A DNA stretch of 64,000 nt from Coriolopsis trogii (taxonomy: Eukaryota; Basidiomycota; Agaricomycetes; Polyporales; Polyporaceae). The notes below the pieces were generated by a model, which had not been told where the DNA came from, did not search any database, and was given only the letters and a program-made list of their open reading frames with translations. The stretch's first letter is position 1. Each line of letters opens with the position of its first letter. The translations under genes were made by a program, and so were the position numbers. Positions 25,516 through 38,589 of this stretch are shown here, piece by piece. Location: the NCBI GenBank assembly GCA_020543525.1, contig JAHYIO010000023.1:372001-436000 (forward strand). Reading direction: 5' to 3'.

Positions 25516-26522
25516 CTATTCCTTTGTAGACGGGGCTAACTTCCTCAAGGAGACGTCGTACACAACTAGTACAGAGGTTAGTGAGAATGCGTACGAGCTC
25601 GGAACCATCACAATTCGTACCCTCTTCGATCTTCTTGATGTCATACTTCAGACTGTCATAGCGGCGTCGAAGAGTGTCGTTCTTCAAGTTAAGCTGGGTG
25701 ATGTGAATGAGCACGCCGTGACATCGCATCTAGGATGTCGGACAAACCATCGCAAAACCCGCGAAGATGTCCTTGACAAAGAGGGAGATCTTCAGAGGTT
25801 GGTCGAAGTCTCCCAGTGTTACGGCGTTGACCGCCAGACGTGACTGTGGGTGTTCGTGGACTTTGAGTACGCTAGCAAGCGGAAAGCGGAGAGGACAGCA
25901 TCACCAGCTCGTTGACCAAGGTAATCACGCCATGCAGATAGTCTTCTACAGGCAAAGTCAACCTGCCTTGCCACTCCGACTTGACTGCTCGACCATGAGT
26001 ATGCCGGGTAGTATGCGAGGATAGGATCGGAGAGCGTACTTCCGAAAATGTCGGCCACGCCGGGCAAAGAAAGGAGACCTCCGCTTTGCAGATATTCAAC
26101 GAGAACCGCAGAGAATACGGCGTTCCGCAAGGAGTTTTGCCACATCTCCTTCCATCTCCAGAACTGGTCGGGAGGGATGATCTCTGCAAGTGCAGCGATC
26201 GGGTCACGACAGCTCGTCAGAACTGGGCGAGCCGAGTCGAGCAAGGCTGGCACTGCGGTCGAAGTGATGACTATGTATTCCATCCTCAGAAACAACAAGC
26301 ATACTCACTGTCCATAGAACGAGTTGAGTGAATTTTGTTCAGGATGCCGGTCAAGGTCCTCGTCTTCTTGTCAAACTCGGTGACCTGTTCCTTGATTTTC
26401 TGGGTGAAGAAGGAAAGCCATGTGTTCGCTGCCTATGTCTGTGCAAACAAAATATATACTTCTCTAATCTCAACCTCCGCGTCAAGGATGCTGTTGATTT
26501 TTTCGAGGTTCTGGTGGTCCAT
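25516..26522 (-). CDS. translin (TRAX partner, RNA/ssDNA-binding)
   Basis: Minus-strand exons 26522-26460, 26399-26309, 26252-26040, 25984-25905, 25843-25748, 25693-25621 and 25565-25516 give 221 residues, close to human translin (228). Translin forms octameric shells, alone or with TRAX (C3PO), that bind and process small RNAs. The all-helical protein shows EVEIREKIKEQV at the first helix junction, KKTRTLTGILNKIHS, QFWRWKEMWQNSLRNAVFSAVLVEYL (split here for length), EDYLHGVITLVNEL joined to SRLAVNAVTLGDF, and the hallmark LNLKNDTLRRRYDSLKYD followed by KKIEEVVYDVSLRKL. Each intron was chosen to restore these blocks; all are about 52-61 nt. The gene is split into seven small exons and no single frame shows it, so it is easily missed. 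It is divergent from SEN1 with a 261-nt gap. Confidence 0.93.
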
Positions 26523-26783
26523 GACGAAGAGTACCGTTGCTGCAGCAACTTCAAGTCGGGCGTTTCGAGGGACTTATGTATGGGCGCCAGGAGCCACCAT
26601 GGTAGCCAAATACATGTAAACAACGCGCCTTGACGCGTCTCGTAATATTGTGATCTGTGGCCGCGCTCGCGTGTCGCGACTCGCGCTCCTGCTGCTGCTC
26701 CCTCAACTGTTTCCCTCAGCGACGGCTCCCCTTCATCCTCGCGCTTCATCTCTTGGGTTTTAGCAGCTTGTGGACAGGCTTAT
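26523..26783. promoter_or_regulatory. shared divergent promoter of translin and SEN1
   Basis: Only 261 nt separate the two start codons, so both promoters must overlap here. No TATA box was recognised; the sequence near SEN1 is C/T-rich. Co-regulation is an inference from the arrangement. Confidence 0.5.
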
Positions 26784-29700
26784 ATGGCCTCTCAGGCCCC
26801 GCGTTCAGAAGAGGTTAAGAAAAAACTTGCAGAGCTCCGCGACACACCGGTGGCCATTGCCTCAGACGATGTGCTTCGCCTGATCTCGACCTTTCTCCTT
26901 GGCACTCTTCAAAAGAGCGACAACAAACCCACCGTTAAACTCAAGCACGAACATTGGTTTTGCTCGGAAGCGGAGGAGGTGACGAGAGATGCGGCCGTCT
27001 TCCTCATTCGTTTGCACGCCTACAACAGCACATCGGTGGAAGTGTGGAGAGGTCAGCTGAGGCGGGTGCTTAGTCGCTGCTGCTATTGCGTCAGAAATAT
27101 GCACGAGGCGGAGACGATGTCTAGACATACGTGAGTCGCGCTTTCGCTGTCGTAGGGCCTGACAGACATTCATTGCGAACCCCCTTTCGCACGTAGTTTC
27201 TTTGGCGCTTTCAGCGATCACATCTTGAACAACTTCTATAATAGCTTTCATACTTTCCTCACCGACACCGTTGTGGAATTGCTGGCGGAAAAGGGCTTCC
27301 TTGTACAGTCAGAAGGTGATGGACGAACGCTCGCCGAGGCACCTCCAGCAGTGACCTATCTTATGGCAACTTACCTTCACATGCTGCAAGACCCTCGTAT
27401 TATGACACTTATTCATACGTATCGTCCTCGGGCACCCATCAAATCTTGGCCAACAGATATCCCTCCTTCAGCTCTTCTTGCCCTGCTGTTTGACGAGTCA
27501 GTCGAAGTACGCTCCTGGGCGCAGAAGCAATGCACTCTGTGCGGGGTTGCCCCCATGCCTATGGAGAACTTCGTCGCACCTCACATGAAAGTACTGAAGT
27601 CCGTGGCAAACTCTATCGCGTCGTCGCGGCCTCTGCATGACTGCTTCGGCGATGAATACAAGTGCTCATTCTGCCAAGACCCGGCCAACGTGTGGACGAG
27701 TTTCACGACTCTCCTACGTTTCGTACCTATCGAGCTCTTCCGCGCAAGCAAGTCGTTCGACCTAGATATCCGTCATATTATTGTAGGCCACCTGCATGAC
27801 ACAGGAAATCGTCAGCTCGTTTCATCATCTTTGCCATGACTTGTCTACTGACATGATATATGTGTCCTTGTGTCGTTCTATCCCATTCCTTAATAGATTT
27901 CATCGACGTCCTGAAGAGCTTTGTCATCCTATTAAGACGTATCGGTCCCGAAGTTTGGCAAGACGAGGGTCCGGAGTATGCACACATCGTTTTCAACTCC
28001 ATAAAGGACAACACGCGTTATGCGGACATGCTATGCAACCTACAGCCTCCTGTTGCGAAAGACGACTGGCAGCTTAAGTGGATCGAGGTCTATGCCAATT
28101 CGGTCGGGAAGCTCCCAGTCTTCAAGGATATCCTTCCATCCGTGCTGCAGTTCCTGTGCGAACAGCTGCAGCATGTTCGTTATAAGGCTGTCCGTCCGAA
28201 CGCCATGAGCATCGCGTCTCGAGTATGTATATTTCGCATCGTGAGTAAGAGGTTGAGACTAACTCCGAGAACGATACCCCAGCTCCTCTCTGCCGTGCTC
28301 TCGCAACAGAGCAAAACTGAGGCTGCCTCACGACAAGACCTCGTGTTGGACCTGCTCACAGTTCACTCAGGCGTATTTGTGAACATAACCTTTGGGAGGA
28401 GCTATATGGAGGAGGCATGGGAGGATGCACGAAAACTCGCTCGAAGGCTCCTGAAGCAAGCCCTGCTGACAGACGTCAAGCGGGTCGCAGGCGCCATCAA
28501 CGCACTATGCTCCTCGAACTCCGACTCGTCTTCCCCGACACCATCTCTTGTCCATGAGCGACTATGGAAGAACATATACGAGGGTGTTGAGGGGAACGAT
28601 TCGGATGCCATCGCCTTGTTGGTCTCCGTCCTGGCGTCGGTGGCACACATCGACGACTTGAAACCTACTGCATTCGAGGACACGTTCAAAAAATCACAGT
28701 CAGCTGCCACGTCGCAGGCGTCACTCGTCTCCGTCAACAATGCTCTCGCCGTCTTCCGAAAGGGCTTCCGAGACGTGTTGAGTCGATATACGGATATCAG
28801 CCTGGCATCCGCTGCCGTGGACCTGTTAGCCCGGGAGGACGTCGTCAAGCACGTCATCGCGCTCATGTTCTCCCCAGTGGAAGCACTACAGGAAGCCGCG
28901 CAGGCTCTAGTCGCCCTCGCGTACGACGTCGACGGTCGCCTCGAGTGCTTCCGCGTCCTCCTTGAACACTACCCCGACGCCTCCTTCATCGGCATCATCG
29001 ACTACCTGCAGGTTTACACCCATTATGCGACCGGCGTTCCGGAGGCATGTTCGCTCTCCCAGGCACTCGCACGATGTCTGACGGACGTCATCGACGTCCT
29101 CTGTTCCAGCGGCTCAGGCCTTCTCCTTCAGTCGTCGTTCCTTGAGTCCGCCGGCGCAGTCCTGGAAAAACACCTCCCCAGCTGGTGGCATCTCATGACA
29201 GAGGCGCTCTGCGTGATCTTCGCGCACACACCGCGCTGGGCCCGCTTCTTCGAGAACGAGGAGATGGTGCTCTGGATGCGTGACGCTCTCATTTTCGGGC
29301 GCGACCTCCTAGCTCAGAGGCGAATGCTGGAGTCGGGTGCTCTCGCCCGGTCGCAGAAGGAGGCCGGGGCAGGTCGACATCGAAAGCTGAGCGAGGTTGG
29401 GAAGAAGATGGTGGACGACCTCCAGCAGGTGCTCCGTGAGCTGACGAAGTGGCTGCGCTTGACGGACGAGGAGCTGCTGCATCAGTCCTTTGCGCTGCTC
29501 GAGACGTTGCTCGAGTGCTTCCGCTCGACGGACACCCGTCCGCGGCCGGAGACGTTCCAGCGCATACAGCGGCACATTGACGACGCCCGCAAGAACGACC
29601 CGAATCGGATGAGGTCGCGGCTGGATTCAACGCGGATCGTCAGGCTACAGGAGGCTATTGGCGCGTTTGATGACGACGACGACGAGATTGAGTTCGTGTC

Positions 29701-32700
29701 GCATACCTTCGCGCCTCCGAAGAACAAGGCTGTGAAGGAGGAAGCAAAGGTGAAGGCTGAACAGAGGCATATCCTCAAGAGCTCCAAAGACATGAAAGGG
29801 AAGGTTACGGACCGGAAAGCGGCGAAACCGGTCATTACCAGCTACTTCTCCGCTGCAGTTCAGAAGAAGTTTGATGGCGATTCGCGTTCCAAGGGTCCAT
29901 CCACGGGCCTTCGACCCGTCCCTGGAGCTGCTCAATCTGCCAGGCCGATCATCAAGGATGAGAGCGCCAAGTCGAGCACTGCTGCTTCAAGTACATTGGA
30001 GTCATCGAGTAGCGAAGAGGAGGAGAGCGAGGATGACGACGACGGCCCCAAGGGACTGGCAGCTCTGTCCAAGATGCAGCGCACCCCCACAATCAAGAAA
30101 CCCGCGGAACGACGACAGGTAAAGATGCTGGACCTCCCGACAGATGGCAAGAACGCGAAGCTGGAGCAGATCCGAAAACGGGACGATGCACGGCGCACCC
30201 ACCTCCGTCTCAAACCGGATGTCTCCTCTCTCTACCGTACTTTGCTTTCTTGGAACTACGATCACAATGGCCCGATGCCCCCAGGCGAGAACAGTCCTCG
30301 GCTACAGCCCGTTCCGGAGCGATTTAGAGACTACGTGCACTTCCGGAGCGTGTTCGAACCGATTCTGTTCCTCGAGCTGTGGAATCAGCTCTCAGAATCG
30401 AAGGAGACGCCTCTTGATTTTCACGAGGCCCGCATTCTCAGTCGACAGTACACGGACGAGTTCATCGACCTGGATATCTCTATCGAGGGTAGCGTGCAGA
30501 AGGATTGGAGTCTGACGGATACCGACATCGTCTTGTTGACAAGTCCGCAGGCAAAGCGCAGGGTCCTCGGGAAGGTGCAGAGCTACCGGACTTCGTACAT
30601 GGGTATCCAAGCGACGGTCCGATATCTATCTCAGGGCGGAGACCCTGGGCTACAGGCTGGCACCACCTGGACCCTGGGGAAGGTGCTGAGGTGAGTCGAT
30701 CGCGTCCTTGGTTCAGGGCTGTGACTCACACATCCCTAGCTTGTCCACGCTGATCCGCGAGTATGCCGCGCTCATGGCTCTTCCCCATTACGATCTCCTC
30801 GATAGCATCCTACGTACTCAACTCTCTAGACCATCAAACGTCGACTCGGATGAGGTTCAAAGAGTGATGAAGACCTACAACGTCAACGAACCACAAGCTA
30901 ATGCCATACTCAAGTCTCTCAGCACTGATGGCTTCGCACTGATACAAGGGTAGGCTGTCACGTACATCATCGAGAATTATGATGCTGAATCTCTCCAAGC
31001 CCTCCAGGTACGGGGAAGACATCGACCATCTGTGGGCTGGTGCAACTTTATCTTTCTCGGAGGTCCAGGAATATCGGTCGACCAGGGGAAAAGGAACTGC
31101 CAAAGAAGATCCTACTATGCGCTCCGAGTAATGCAGCCATCGACGAGATTGCATTCCGTCTCAAGGAAGGCGTGTCAGGCGCGGGTCATCGCGCGGAGCA
31201 TCCAAAGGTGGTCCGTATCGGCGCGTTGAAGTCGATGAACCTCAGCGTCCGGGATGTATCCCTTGAGTACCTCATGGATCAAAAGCTCAACATGCATCCA
31301 GAGTTGCAGAACTCCAGGGAGGCTGGCACGGAGTTGGCCCGGGTGCGAGCCGAGCTCGAGTCCGTGAAGAAGCAGCGTCAGCAGAAGCTCGAGGAGATCG
31401 CAGCCATCCATGACAACGCCGCAAAGGTTTTGGCTCTCGAGGAGGATATGAAGAAGCTCAACAGGCAGAAGGCGATGCTGACGCATCAGTTGGACAAGAT
31501 AAAGGACAAGCAGAAATCGGACTACCGAACACTGGATGCCACCAGGCGTCGCTTCCGTAACGAGGTCCTCCAAGAGGCCGATGTCATCTGCAGCACCCTA
31601 TCAGCTTCGGCGTACGAGTACCTGGAACCGTTTGACTTCGAGGTCGTCATCATCGATGAAGCGGCGCAAGCTATCGAACTCAGCTCCCTCATTCCGATGA
31701 AGTATCGCTGTCGAACATGTATCATGGTTGGAGGTGGGTCTGCATCGTCCAAGGGTACCAGGTGAATACAGTAACTCACATAGGACTATAGACCCTCAGC
31801 AGCTTCCTCCAACAGTGAAATCGCAAGAGGTAACTCATATAATTGATTGACATTGGCTGTCAGCGCTCATGCTGGTCGCAGGCATGCAAGCTTGGATACG
31901 ACCAATCTTTGTTCGTGCGACTGCAGAAGAGTCAACCTGATGCAGTCCATTTACTAAGGTATATACTCACGGTCTCACGCATCGTCTACTCTTCTCACCC
32001 CTGTTCCGCTGTAGCATTCAGTACCGTATGCATCCGGACATCAGTCAGCTGCCAAGCAACCTGTTCTACAACGGTCGTTTGAAAGATGGTCCTGAAATGG
32101 AAGTCAAGACACAACGAGCATGGCATGCGCACCCGAAGTTCGGGACGTACCGGTTCTTCAGCGTTGAAGCCGGCGTAGAAGAGAGCACGCCTGGCGCGGG
32201 CCATTCGCTCATCAACCGCGCCGAGGTACAGGTGGCATGCGCTCTTTACAACCGGCTCATCAAAGAGTTCTCCTCGGCCAACCTGGACTTCAAGGTTGGC
32301 GTCATTTCCATGTACCGAGGACAGATCGTAGAGCTACGGCGAACATTCCAACAACGCTTTGGAGAAGAGGTCTTGAGCACAGTGGACTTCAACACTGTCG
32401 ATGGTTTCCAAGGCCAGGAAAAGGATATCATCATCCTGTCCTGTGTCCGTGCTGGTCCCGGTCTACAGACTGTCGGTTTCTTGAGAGGTGCGGTATTGAG
32501 TCTATGCATCGGAGCCCAGCTAACCTGTATGACGAAGATGTTCGACGGATGAACGTCGCGCTTACTCGTGCCAAGGCATCTCTCTTCGTGCTCGGGAACG
32601 CGCCGACCCTGGAGAGGAGCGATGATATGTGGCGTACGATTGTCGACAACGCACGGACGAGATCGTGTCTTGTCAAGGTAAGGAGTCGTATGAGGTTTGC

Positions 32701-33204
32701 TCCGCGCTCGCGCCTGAAAGAGATCGCACCCAGGCCGACGTTGCGTACTTCACGGCACCCGTATCGTCATATGCCAAAGTGCCAGTACCACTACCTGTCA
32801 AGCAACCGAAACCACCATCAACAACAGCGCCTCCCTTACCTCCACCGGATTTGATGACCCCTCGTGAGCTTGCGAACCGCTCGAATACAACCGCCAGCGC
32901 ATCCCACGTCGCCAACGACACAACTCCGAGCGCTGAGAGTATACAGCCCCCGGCGGAGCCCTCCTCCGGTGCTCCTTCGTCAGAAGAGGCACATGTGGGA
33001 CAGAAGCGGCGCGCTGAAGAGCCCCTGAAAGACGAGGCCGCGTCGATTTCTGCCCCCGCGCAGGGTCAGAGCGCCCCGAAGCCGAAACCGAAGCCTCTTG
33101 CAAAACGCCAGAAACAGGGCCCAAGCTTGTTCATTCCGAAGAAGGTATGCGTTGATCTTGTTGTGACTGTACACGAGACTGATGTCATATGACCCCAGCG
33201 TTAG
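26784..33204 (+). CDS. SEN1: Sen1-type superfamily 1 RNA/DNA helicase
   Basis: Exons 26784-27130, 27197-27810, 27897-30690, 30740-30949, 31000-31733, 31792-31829, 31882-31958, 32015-32487, 32538-32677, 32734-33144 and 33199-33204 give 1947 residues. Sen1 unwinds RNA:DNA hybrids and terminates non-coding RNA polymerase II transcripts in the nucleus. The long helical N-terminal region (including HLHDTGNHFIDVLKSF) matches the Sen1 N-terminal domain. An acidic, Ser-rich linker precedes the helicase core: PPGTGKT (1323-1329, assembled across an intron), a coiled-coil-like insert near 1430-1500, DEAAQA (1541-1546), GDPQQLPPT, QYRMHP, GFQGQEKDIIILS and NVALTRAK. The C-terminus has a basic KPKPLAKRQK stretch, probably a nuclear signal. 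The last exon (CGT TAG) is my choice because its intron is 54 nt; an acceptor at 33237 would add a longer tail. Confidence 0.93.
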
Positions 33205-34523
33205 CGTTCCCTCACCTGTCTACTCGTTTCTTGCAGCAACCCATCGCATATTATTCGACCATCCACATCGCATATAGTCGCACAACTGCATCTCATCGTG
33301 TTATCCTCGTCGTCGCGTCATATCAGTTTGTCTACCTCGCATACATACTCTGTAATTTATATTGCACGTGTAGATCTCTCACAATACCATAGGAGCACAT
33401 AATGCGGATTATTGCCGCAGCCGACTCACTGCAGGAGACTCTGGAGACAGACGGGAGACAGAACGAGTGACAGCATTACCGGCCGGCGGTGTGTATCAGG
33501 GCTACCAGCCCCAGAATGTCCGAGTGCGTTGTTCGAGGCGTCATGCTGAATTACAACGTCGGGGGTAACGCAAATTGCCTCTACCCCTGAAACGTTCGGA
33601 ACATGTGTGTTTGTTCCTTGGAGACAAATCTGAGGCGCATCTTCCTTTGCACCCTGCCTCATGCATGCTACTCAACCACTCTATACTTTCAAGAACGAAT
33701 ATGCAGCCATGGAGGCATGATGGAAGAGGATGGCGAATCCTTACGAGAACCCGTCCAAGTGATTGAGGTCGCAGTCGCTTTACTTCTGCTGCTCAAGCCT
33801 CTGAAGCTCGACAGATCCGTGTTGTCGTCACGGAGACGCTCCCCCAGGTTCGCAAAGTGAGCAATATCAACGAGAGGTGTCGTTGCATCGCTTTGCGCAG
33901 CAGTTCAGTATGTATGTACCTGCCGCTGATGCTGAGTGCTGAGTACCGCCTGCGGTGGACATGGCGATCAAATCAATATCGCGGGATGTATACACCTGCG
34001 CAGCCCCAGGGCCGCATGGTCCTGTCTCACGTTAACCAACGTACGCCTTGACTGTGAGATTCGGGCTCCTCGAAAGGGACATGAATGAAGTACACACATA
34101 TGAGTGCTTTGATGTGGCGGCGCCGAGTCAAATGAGGCGCATCAGGAGACACAGCGGACGCCGGAAGGAGGATGGCAATGTGAATGTGATTGCGATGATC
34201 ACGATGAGTACTGGTGGTATCGGTGCGAACAATGTACTACAGCTACAGGCAGGGATTACGGCGCGTGTGATAGATGGTGGCATCTGTCTCTGGCCTCGAC
34301 GACACCGGCCCTGACCGGCAGGGACCTCGGTATCCTATGTATGTCCCTACTGTGTCATGGCGGCGCCGATGGGCTATGGGGAAGAGGGTGGGAGGGCAGA
34401 GAAAGAGCGGCGCCCACTGCAAAGAGGGGAAATCCCAACAGGGACAACGTACGAACCCAAGAAAGCAGACAAGAAAGCAAAGACGAAAGCATCAACGACG
34501 GAGCCCAGAACCGGTCGGTGCGT
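33205..34523. other. intergenic region between convergent genes
   Basis: No recognisable gene or RNA. Short open frames only. It is the 3' flank of SEN1 and of the GH71 gene. Confidence 0.45.
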
Positions 34524-36270
34524 CTACTGCGACGACGCGGACGCGACGAACGCGTTGTAGTTGAAAGCGGCCGGGGTCGGGTTGAAGTTGAACCCGTCCG
34601 GCTTGAGGTCGATGACCGTCTGCCCGTTGCGGGTGAGTGTGCCGTGCATGAAGCCACCGCCGGCGATCGGGAGCGAGAGCTTGTTGATACCCGCCTTGAC
34701 ATCAAACGTCTGCGAGGTCGTGTCCGAGGTCTGGAGCGTGACCTGGCCGTCAGCGGTCGCGAGGACGACAGCCCACAGCTTGTCCTGGAACTGTAGATCG
34801 CGAACACATGGGAAGTTGTCAGTACTATTGCAACGGTCACACGTGAGATGATGGGATACATACGAGCTGGAAATCGGTCGGGGGGCCGACAGGGTCGTTC
34901 GCCGTAGCGTCCTTCGGGTGCGGGCGGGCCCACATGACGAGCTGGTCCTTCTCGACTGCCGGGGCCTGACCGGTCTTGAACTGCTGAGCGAAGAAGCTCA
35001 CGAGGCTGAGCCAGCCTTGGTGGTCGAAGCCGTTCACCCATGCGTCGGCGCCAGGTGGGAGCTGTCCGTGCTGAGGGCCGATGTAGTGGGACTCGCCGAA
35101 GTCGTTCCAGGTGACGATCTCCACGAGGCTGACTTTGTCGCGGTTCGCGATGACGTTCTCCCAGCGGGAGACCCAGAGGTGCTCGTCACCATCGAAGATG
35201 AACTGAGTCGCGCATACGTAAGTCACACACAGTCAGCTGAGGGCACAAGGGGCTAGCTACTTACGTTCTTGTTGAACGTGTCAGCGCCAAAGTGGGTGAA
35301 GAACCATGGCGCAACCGCAGCCATGTATGTCTGTGCGCTGCCTTGGACGGCCGCGAGGCCGCTAATGTGCTGGTTGTCGGTATCGAAGGAACCAATGACG
35401 TTCTGGAGAGCAGGCGCGCTCCCATCCAGATTGTTGATGTCAACTCCGAGGCCTGCAGCAGCATCCACCTTCAGGCCTAGGGGCCATCCAGAGTTGAACT
35501 GTAGAGTCACTATTCAGCATCCGGGTCGCTGGCCCGCCAACGCTAAGAACACATACGTTGAAGTCGCCGTCCATGACACCGGTGAATTGGCCAAATGTCG
35601 CAGGGTCGATGAAAAAGGATGGGACAAAGTGGACCTTGCCGGCCGTCTCGGGGTGCTGAGTGTACTCAGACCGCCAGCCACCGGGCACATCTCCGGCATG
35701 GCCGAAAGTGCAGGCTTCACCGGCAAAGGTGGAAACAAATGCCTTGCCGTCGACGGTGAACTGGTTTGGACGGCCCAAGAAGTTGAGAGTGAGCTGACGG
35801 ATCTGGTCGGCGTCACTCGTGGCCTGGCATGGGAAGGAGCTGCAGTGAGGCAAACAATCGATCAGAATTTCAGAAGATTGGGGAGTACGTTAAATACAAA
35901 CCTCATGTCGAAGGAGAAGAACAGCTTGAAGTTCGAGTTCAATTGCTCGGCAGCGGTGTAGCTACATAATGCAGAGTAAGCCAATTGTTCCCGTACAAAC
36001 TCGCAGAGGAACATACGCATTGTCGGCTTGTTGTGCGGTGAAGGGGTCATTTCCGATGTTGAGAGCAAAGCCATCGATACCGTTTGCTTGTGCGAGTTGG
36101 ATATCCGACTTCCAGTCGTCGACAGTGAAGGCGGCAGTGAGACCGACAATGTGATGGGCGACCACAACCTTGTCGACACCAGCCTGGCGCGCGACCTTGA
36201 GGGGAGCGGCCTTGACAAATGCAGCAGCGGCAAGGAGACTTGCGGAACGGAGAATTGAGCGGAAATGCAT
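34524..36270 (-). CDS. secreted GH71 alpha-1,3-glucanase
   Basis: Minus-strand exons 36270-36017, 35961-35902, 35839-35557, 35498-35265, 35202-34864 and 34790-34524 give 478 residues. GH71 enzymes hydrolyse alpha-1,3-glucan (mutan), a fungal cell-wall polymer, and act in wall remodelling or attack on other fungi. The N-terminus MHFRSILRSASLLAAAAFVKA is a signal peptide with likely cleavage after KA. Family blocks are AHHIVGLTAAFT, DDWKSDIQLAQANGIDGFAL, KLFFSFDMS, LGRPNQFTVDGKAFVSTFAGE (split by length rule), a FVPSFFIDP strand, and VEIVTWNDFGESHYIGP near the active site, followed by a beta-rich C-terminal domain. No carbohydrate-binding module is visible. Some neighbours in the family have a C-terminal CBM, which is absent here. 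A minus-strand TATA box lies about 190 nt upstream. Confidence 0.93.
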
Positions 36271-37535
36271 GTCTGCGAGTACGAGTTTGACGTAGAGAGC
36301 GTGAAGGTGTTTGACTGTCGTGAGTAGATAGAAACAGCAAGTGCGTAGACGACGACTAGCGTCGGAAGAATAAAGGAATAAGAATAGAGAGAAGGAAAAA
36401 GGGAGTTGACCGCACTGCGTCGAACTGACGGGGGACCGTCGACGAGCACATCGCAGGCTTTATAGGGGCACTTTGCGGTCCAGACAGACGCCAGAGTGAG
36501 ACGCGCTGGAAAAACAATTACAATACGCGGGATTCAGAACAATGATGGGATGCGATGGGCAGGCGCGGATGTGTCGACGCGGGCGAGACATCATCTCTCC
36601 TGATTCAGAGCGGCAGCAGCGCGAGGCGGGAGCGTCGAATCCCATTCGTTATTGTCAGCCCGGATATGTCTGTTTGCCCAGCGGATAAGCCAAACACTGC
36701 CCCCATATGGCAATTACGCGCCCGTAGCCTAGCGACCCGCAACAGGCGCGCTGTGCGAGCGTGCGGATTTGACCAACTTCAACTCGATTTGAATCTGATG
36801 CGCATCGCAGTATATTCCGTTCGCCGGTGCATGGTGCCAGAAGGCCGCAGAGACGTCGACAGACTTGAGAAAATAGGTTCCTGCGCTTTCACCTCTGTCA
36901 GATTTCAAAAGACTCGATATCAACGCTCGAGGCTATTCCACGTCACCTTCACACTCGTCCACAGCTGCTGATATGGTTTCATGAAGCATAACGAGTCTAG
37001 CTAATTTATTTTCTCGTAGCTGTGCTCTTTTGTCGGAAGCAGAATTGGGCGGACTTGGTCGAAGGTCGGCATGGATGCTGGGCGGTGGACGACGCTTGCT
37101 TCAATGGCATACAGGACGCCTAGCCCCAACGAATACCTGACCCGGGTGGTACGAAACTGACGGTCTGACGGAGGTGTGCGTGGGCGCACGATTAGTCACT
37201 CTCCAGTGTCTCGTGAATAGTCCTTGCGAAGCCGGCAAGGTAGACACAGCTTGTGGATCATGCATCTGCTAAAGGAATGTGATTGACCATCAGGCATCAC
37301 GGTCAGGCGTGCCTCAGACGAGCGATGATTCGGAGGTGGTGGAGGAGGAAGAACAGTTAATCGAAATTAGTGTGGTTCACTTGCAAAGCTGTGCAACCAC
37401 TGTTTCGACCACGTGCTCACAGGCCGGACTGACGCGTCGTCAATTCAACTCCTCGGCGATGCACGCAGTGTGGTCTTCGACGACCATATATACGCGCATA
37501 AGTACTACGGACAAACAACTCGAACAACGCTCATC
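36271..37535. other. divergent intergenic region GH71 / RING gene
   Basis: Promoter region of both flanking genes; no additional gene recognised. The GH71 TATA box lies at 36459-36464. Confidence 0.5.
36459..36464 (-). promoter_or_regulatory. TATA box of the GH71 gene
   Basis: TATAAA on the minus strand about 190 nt upstream of the ATG, implying a leader of roughly 150 nt. Confidence 0.5.
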
Positions 37536-38589
37536 ATGGCGAGAAATGCAGGCTCTTTGCCGAGGAGATGGAGCACGGCCGACGCCTTCCTCTATTTCCG
37601 TAATCCCGAGGCAGCCAACGCGGTGCGAGGCGATATCACCAGCATGCTCAACCAGACGAGGTGAGCTAGAGTCCTACGACACTCGGGCCTTCTACAAGGG
37701 GACCCCGGGGATGTCCAGGTACTCTTGTCTTGGAAGCGATGCTTATACTCCAATACTAAGTGTACTGACATGTTTGCTGACCGCAGGCAACGCAACTCGC
37801 AGCTGGACGACTTTGCGAACTCCCTACCCAAACTGAGCGAGAAAGATTTGGAGACTCTCGGGCACTCTGGTGCGTGCAGAGCCTCACTACCACCTCCTGG
37901 TCTTCCGGAGCGTGCGCCATATGCTATGTCGCCACGACAGAGGGCGCATCGAACGGTGGATTGACAGTTGATGCACACGGTTGCCTTTAGATTCCACCTG
38001 TCCGATATGCTTGACGTCATTGCTCGCGATCCTAGCGGAGGAGGAGATGGCGATTGCCATGGATTCGCCTGCGCATCCCGTCGAGGAGCTAGGCGTGACC
38101 AGACTCGTGCAGACATGCGGCCATATCTTCTGCCGCAAGGAGTTGAGTGTTCGATATACTTTCGGTGCCGTTCCGAGCTGACTGACCACTCATTGTGGAT
38201 GATGCCGTGACGGAACAGTATCCGAGGTTGGCTGCATGAGGGTGTAAGTGGTTTCCTTCTTCCCCTGCTTTGACGGAAGCTCACCAACGCCCCCCTCCCC
38301 ACCTCTGTCTTCCCAGCACACAACATGCCCGACCTGTCGCACGCCGTTCTTTGCCCCTCCGCTAGGCCCGTCTACAACCGATGCTGCGCAGCCATTCACG
38401 ATGCGAGATGAGGACGCAGCTAACGCAGCTACATTCGATACAATCATCGAAGGGATGCGCGCTGCAGTGTCCAGAGGGGACGTGGGTCGGGCCATGGGCA
38501 TTAACAATCGACCAGACGAGGAAGACGAGGAAGAGGTCCACTTCGAGTACAACCACGGACGGGACGAGTTCTCGGGAATGTACTCCTGA
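37536..38589 (+). CDS. RING-finger protein with Asp in a zinc-ligand position
   Basis: Exons 37536-37660, 37787-37869, 37991-38141, 38219-38243 and 38317-38589 give 218 residues. The RING starts STCPICL (C73, C76). After a loop of about 35 residues it continues CGHIFCRKD (C112, H114, C117, D120) and ends CPTC (C132, C135). The sixth ligand, normally Cys, is Asp120, formed by the exon 3/4 junction. Asp can serve as a zinc ligand, as in RBX1, so the fold may be intact. An E3 ubiquitin ligase role is likely for the family; the substrate is unknown. The C-terminal tail is acidic (DEEDEEEVHFEYNHG) and disordered. Exon 4 is only 25 nt. The 126-nt first intron is longer than usual, so the first junction is the least certain. 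Confidence 0.85.

Noticed and set aside
26433..26459. 27-nt intron in translin (GTATAT to CATAG)
   Set aside because: Too short to splice and leaves extra residues; extending to the acceptor at 26400 gives a 60-nt intron and restores EIREKIKEQV.
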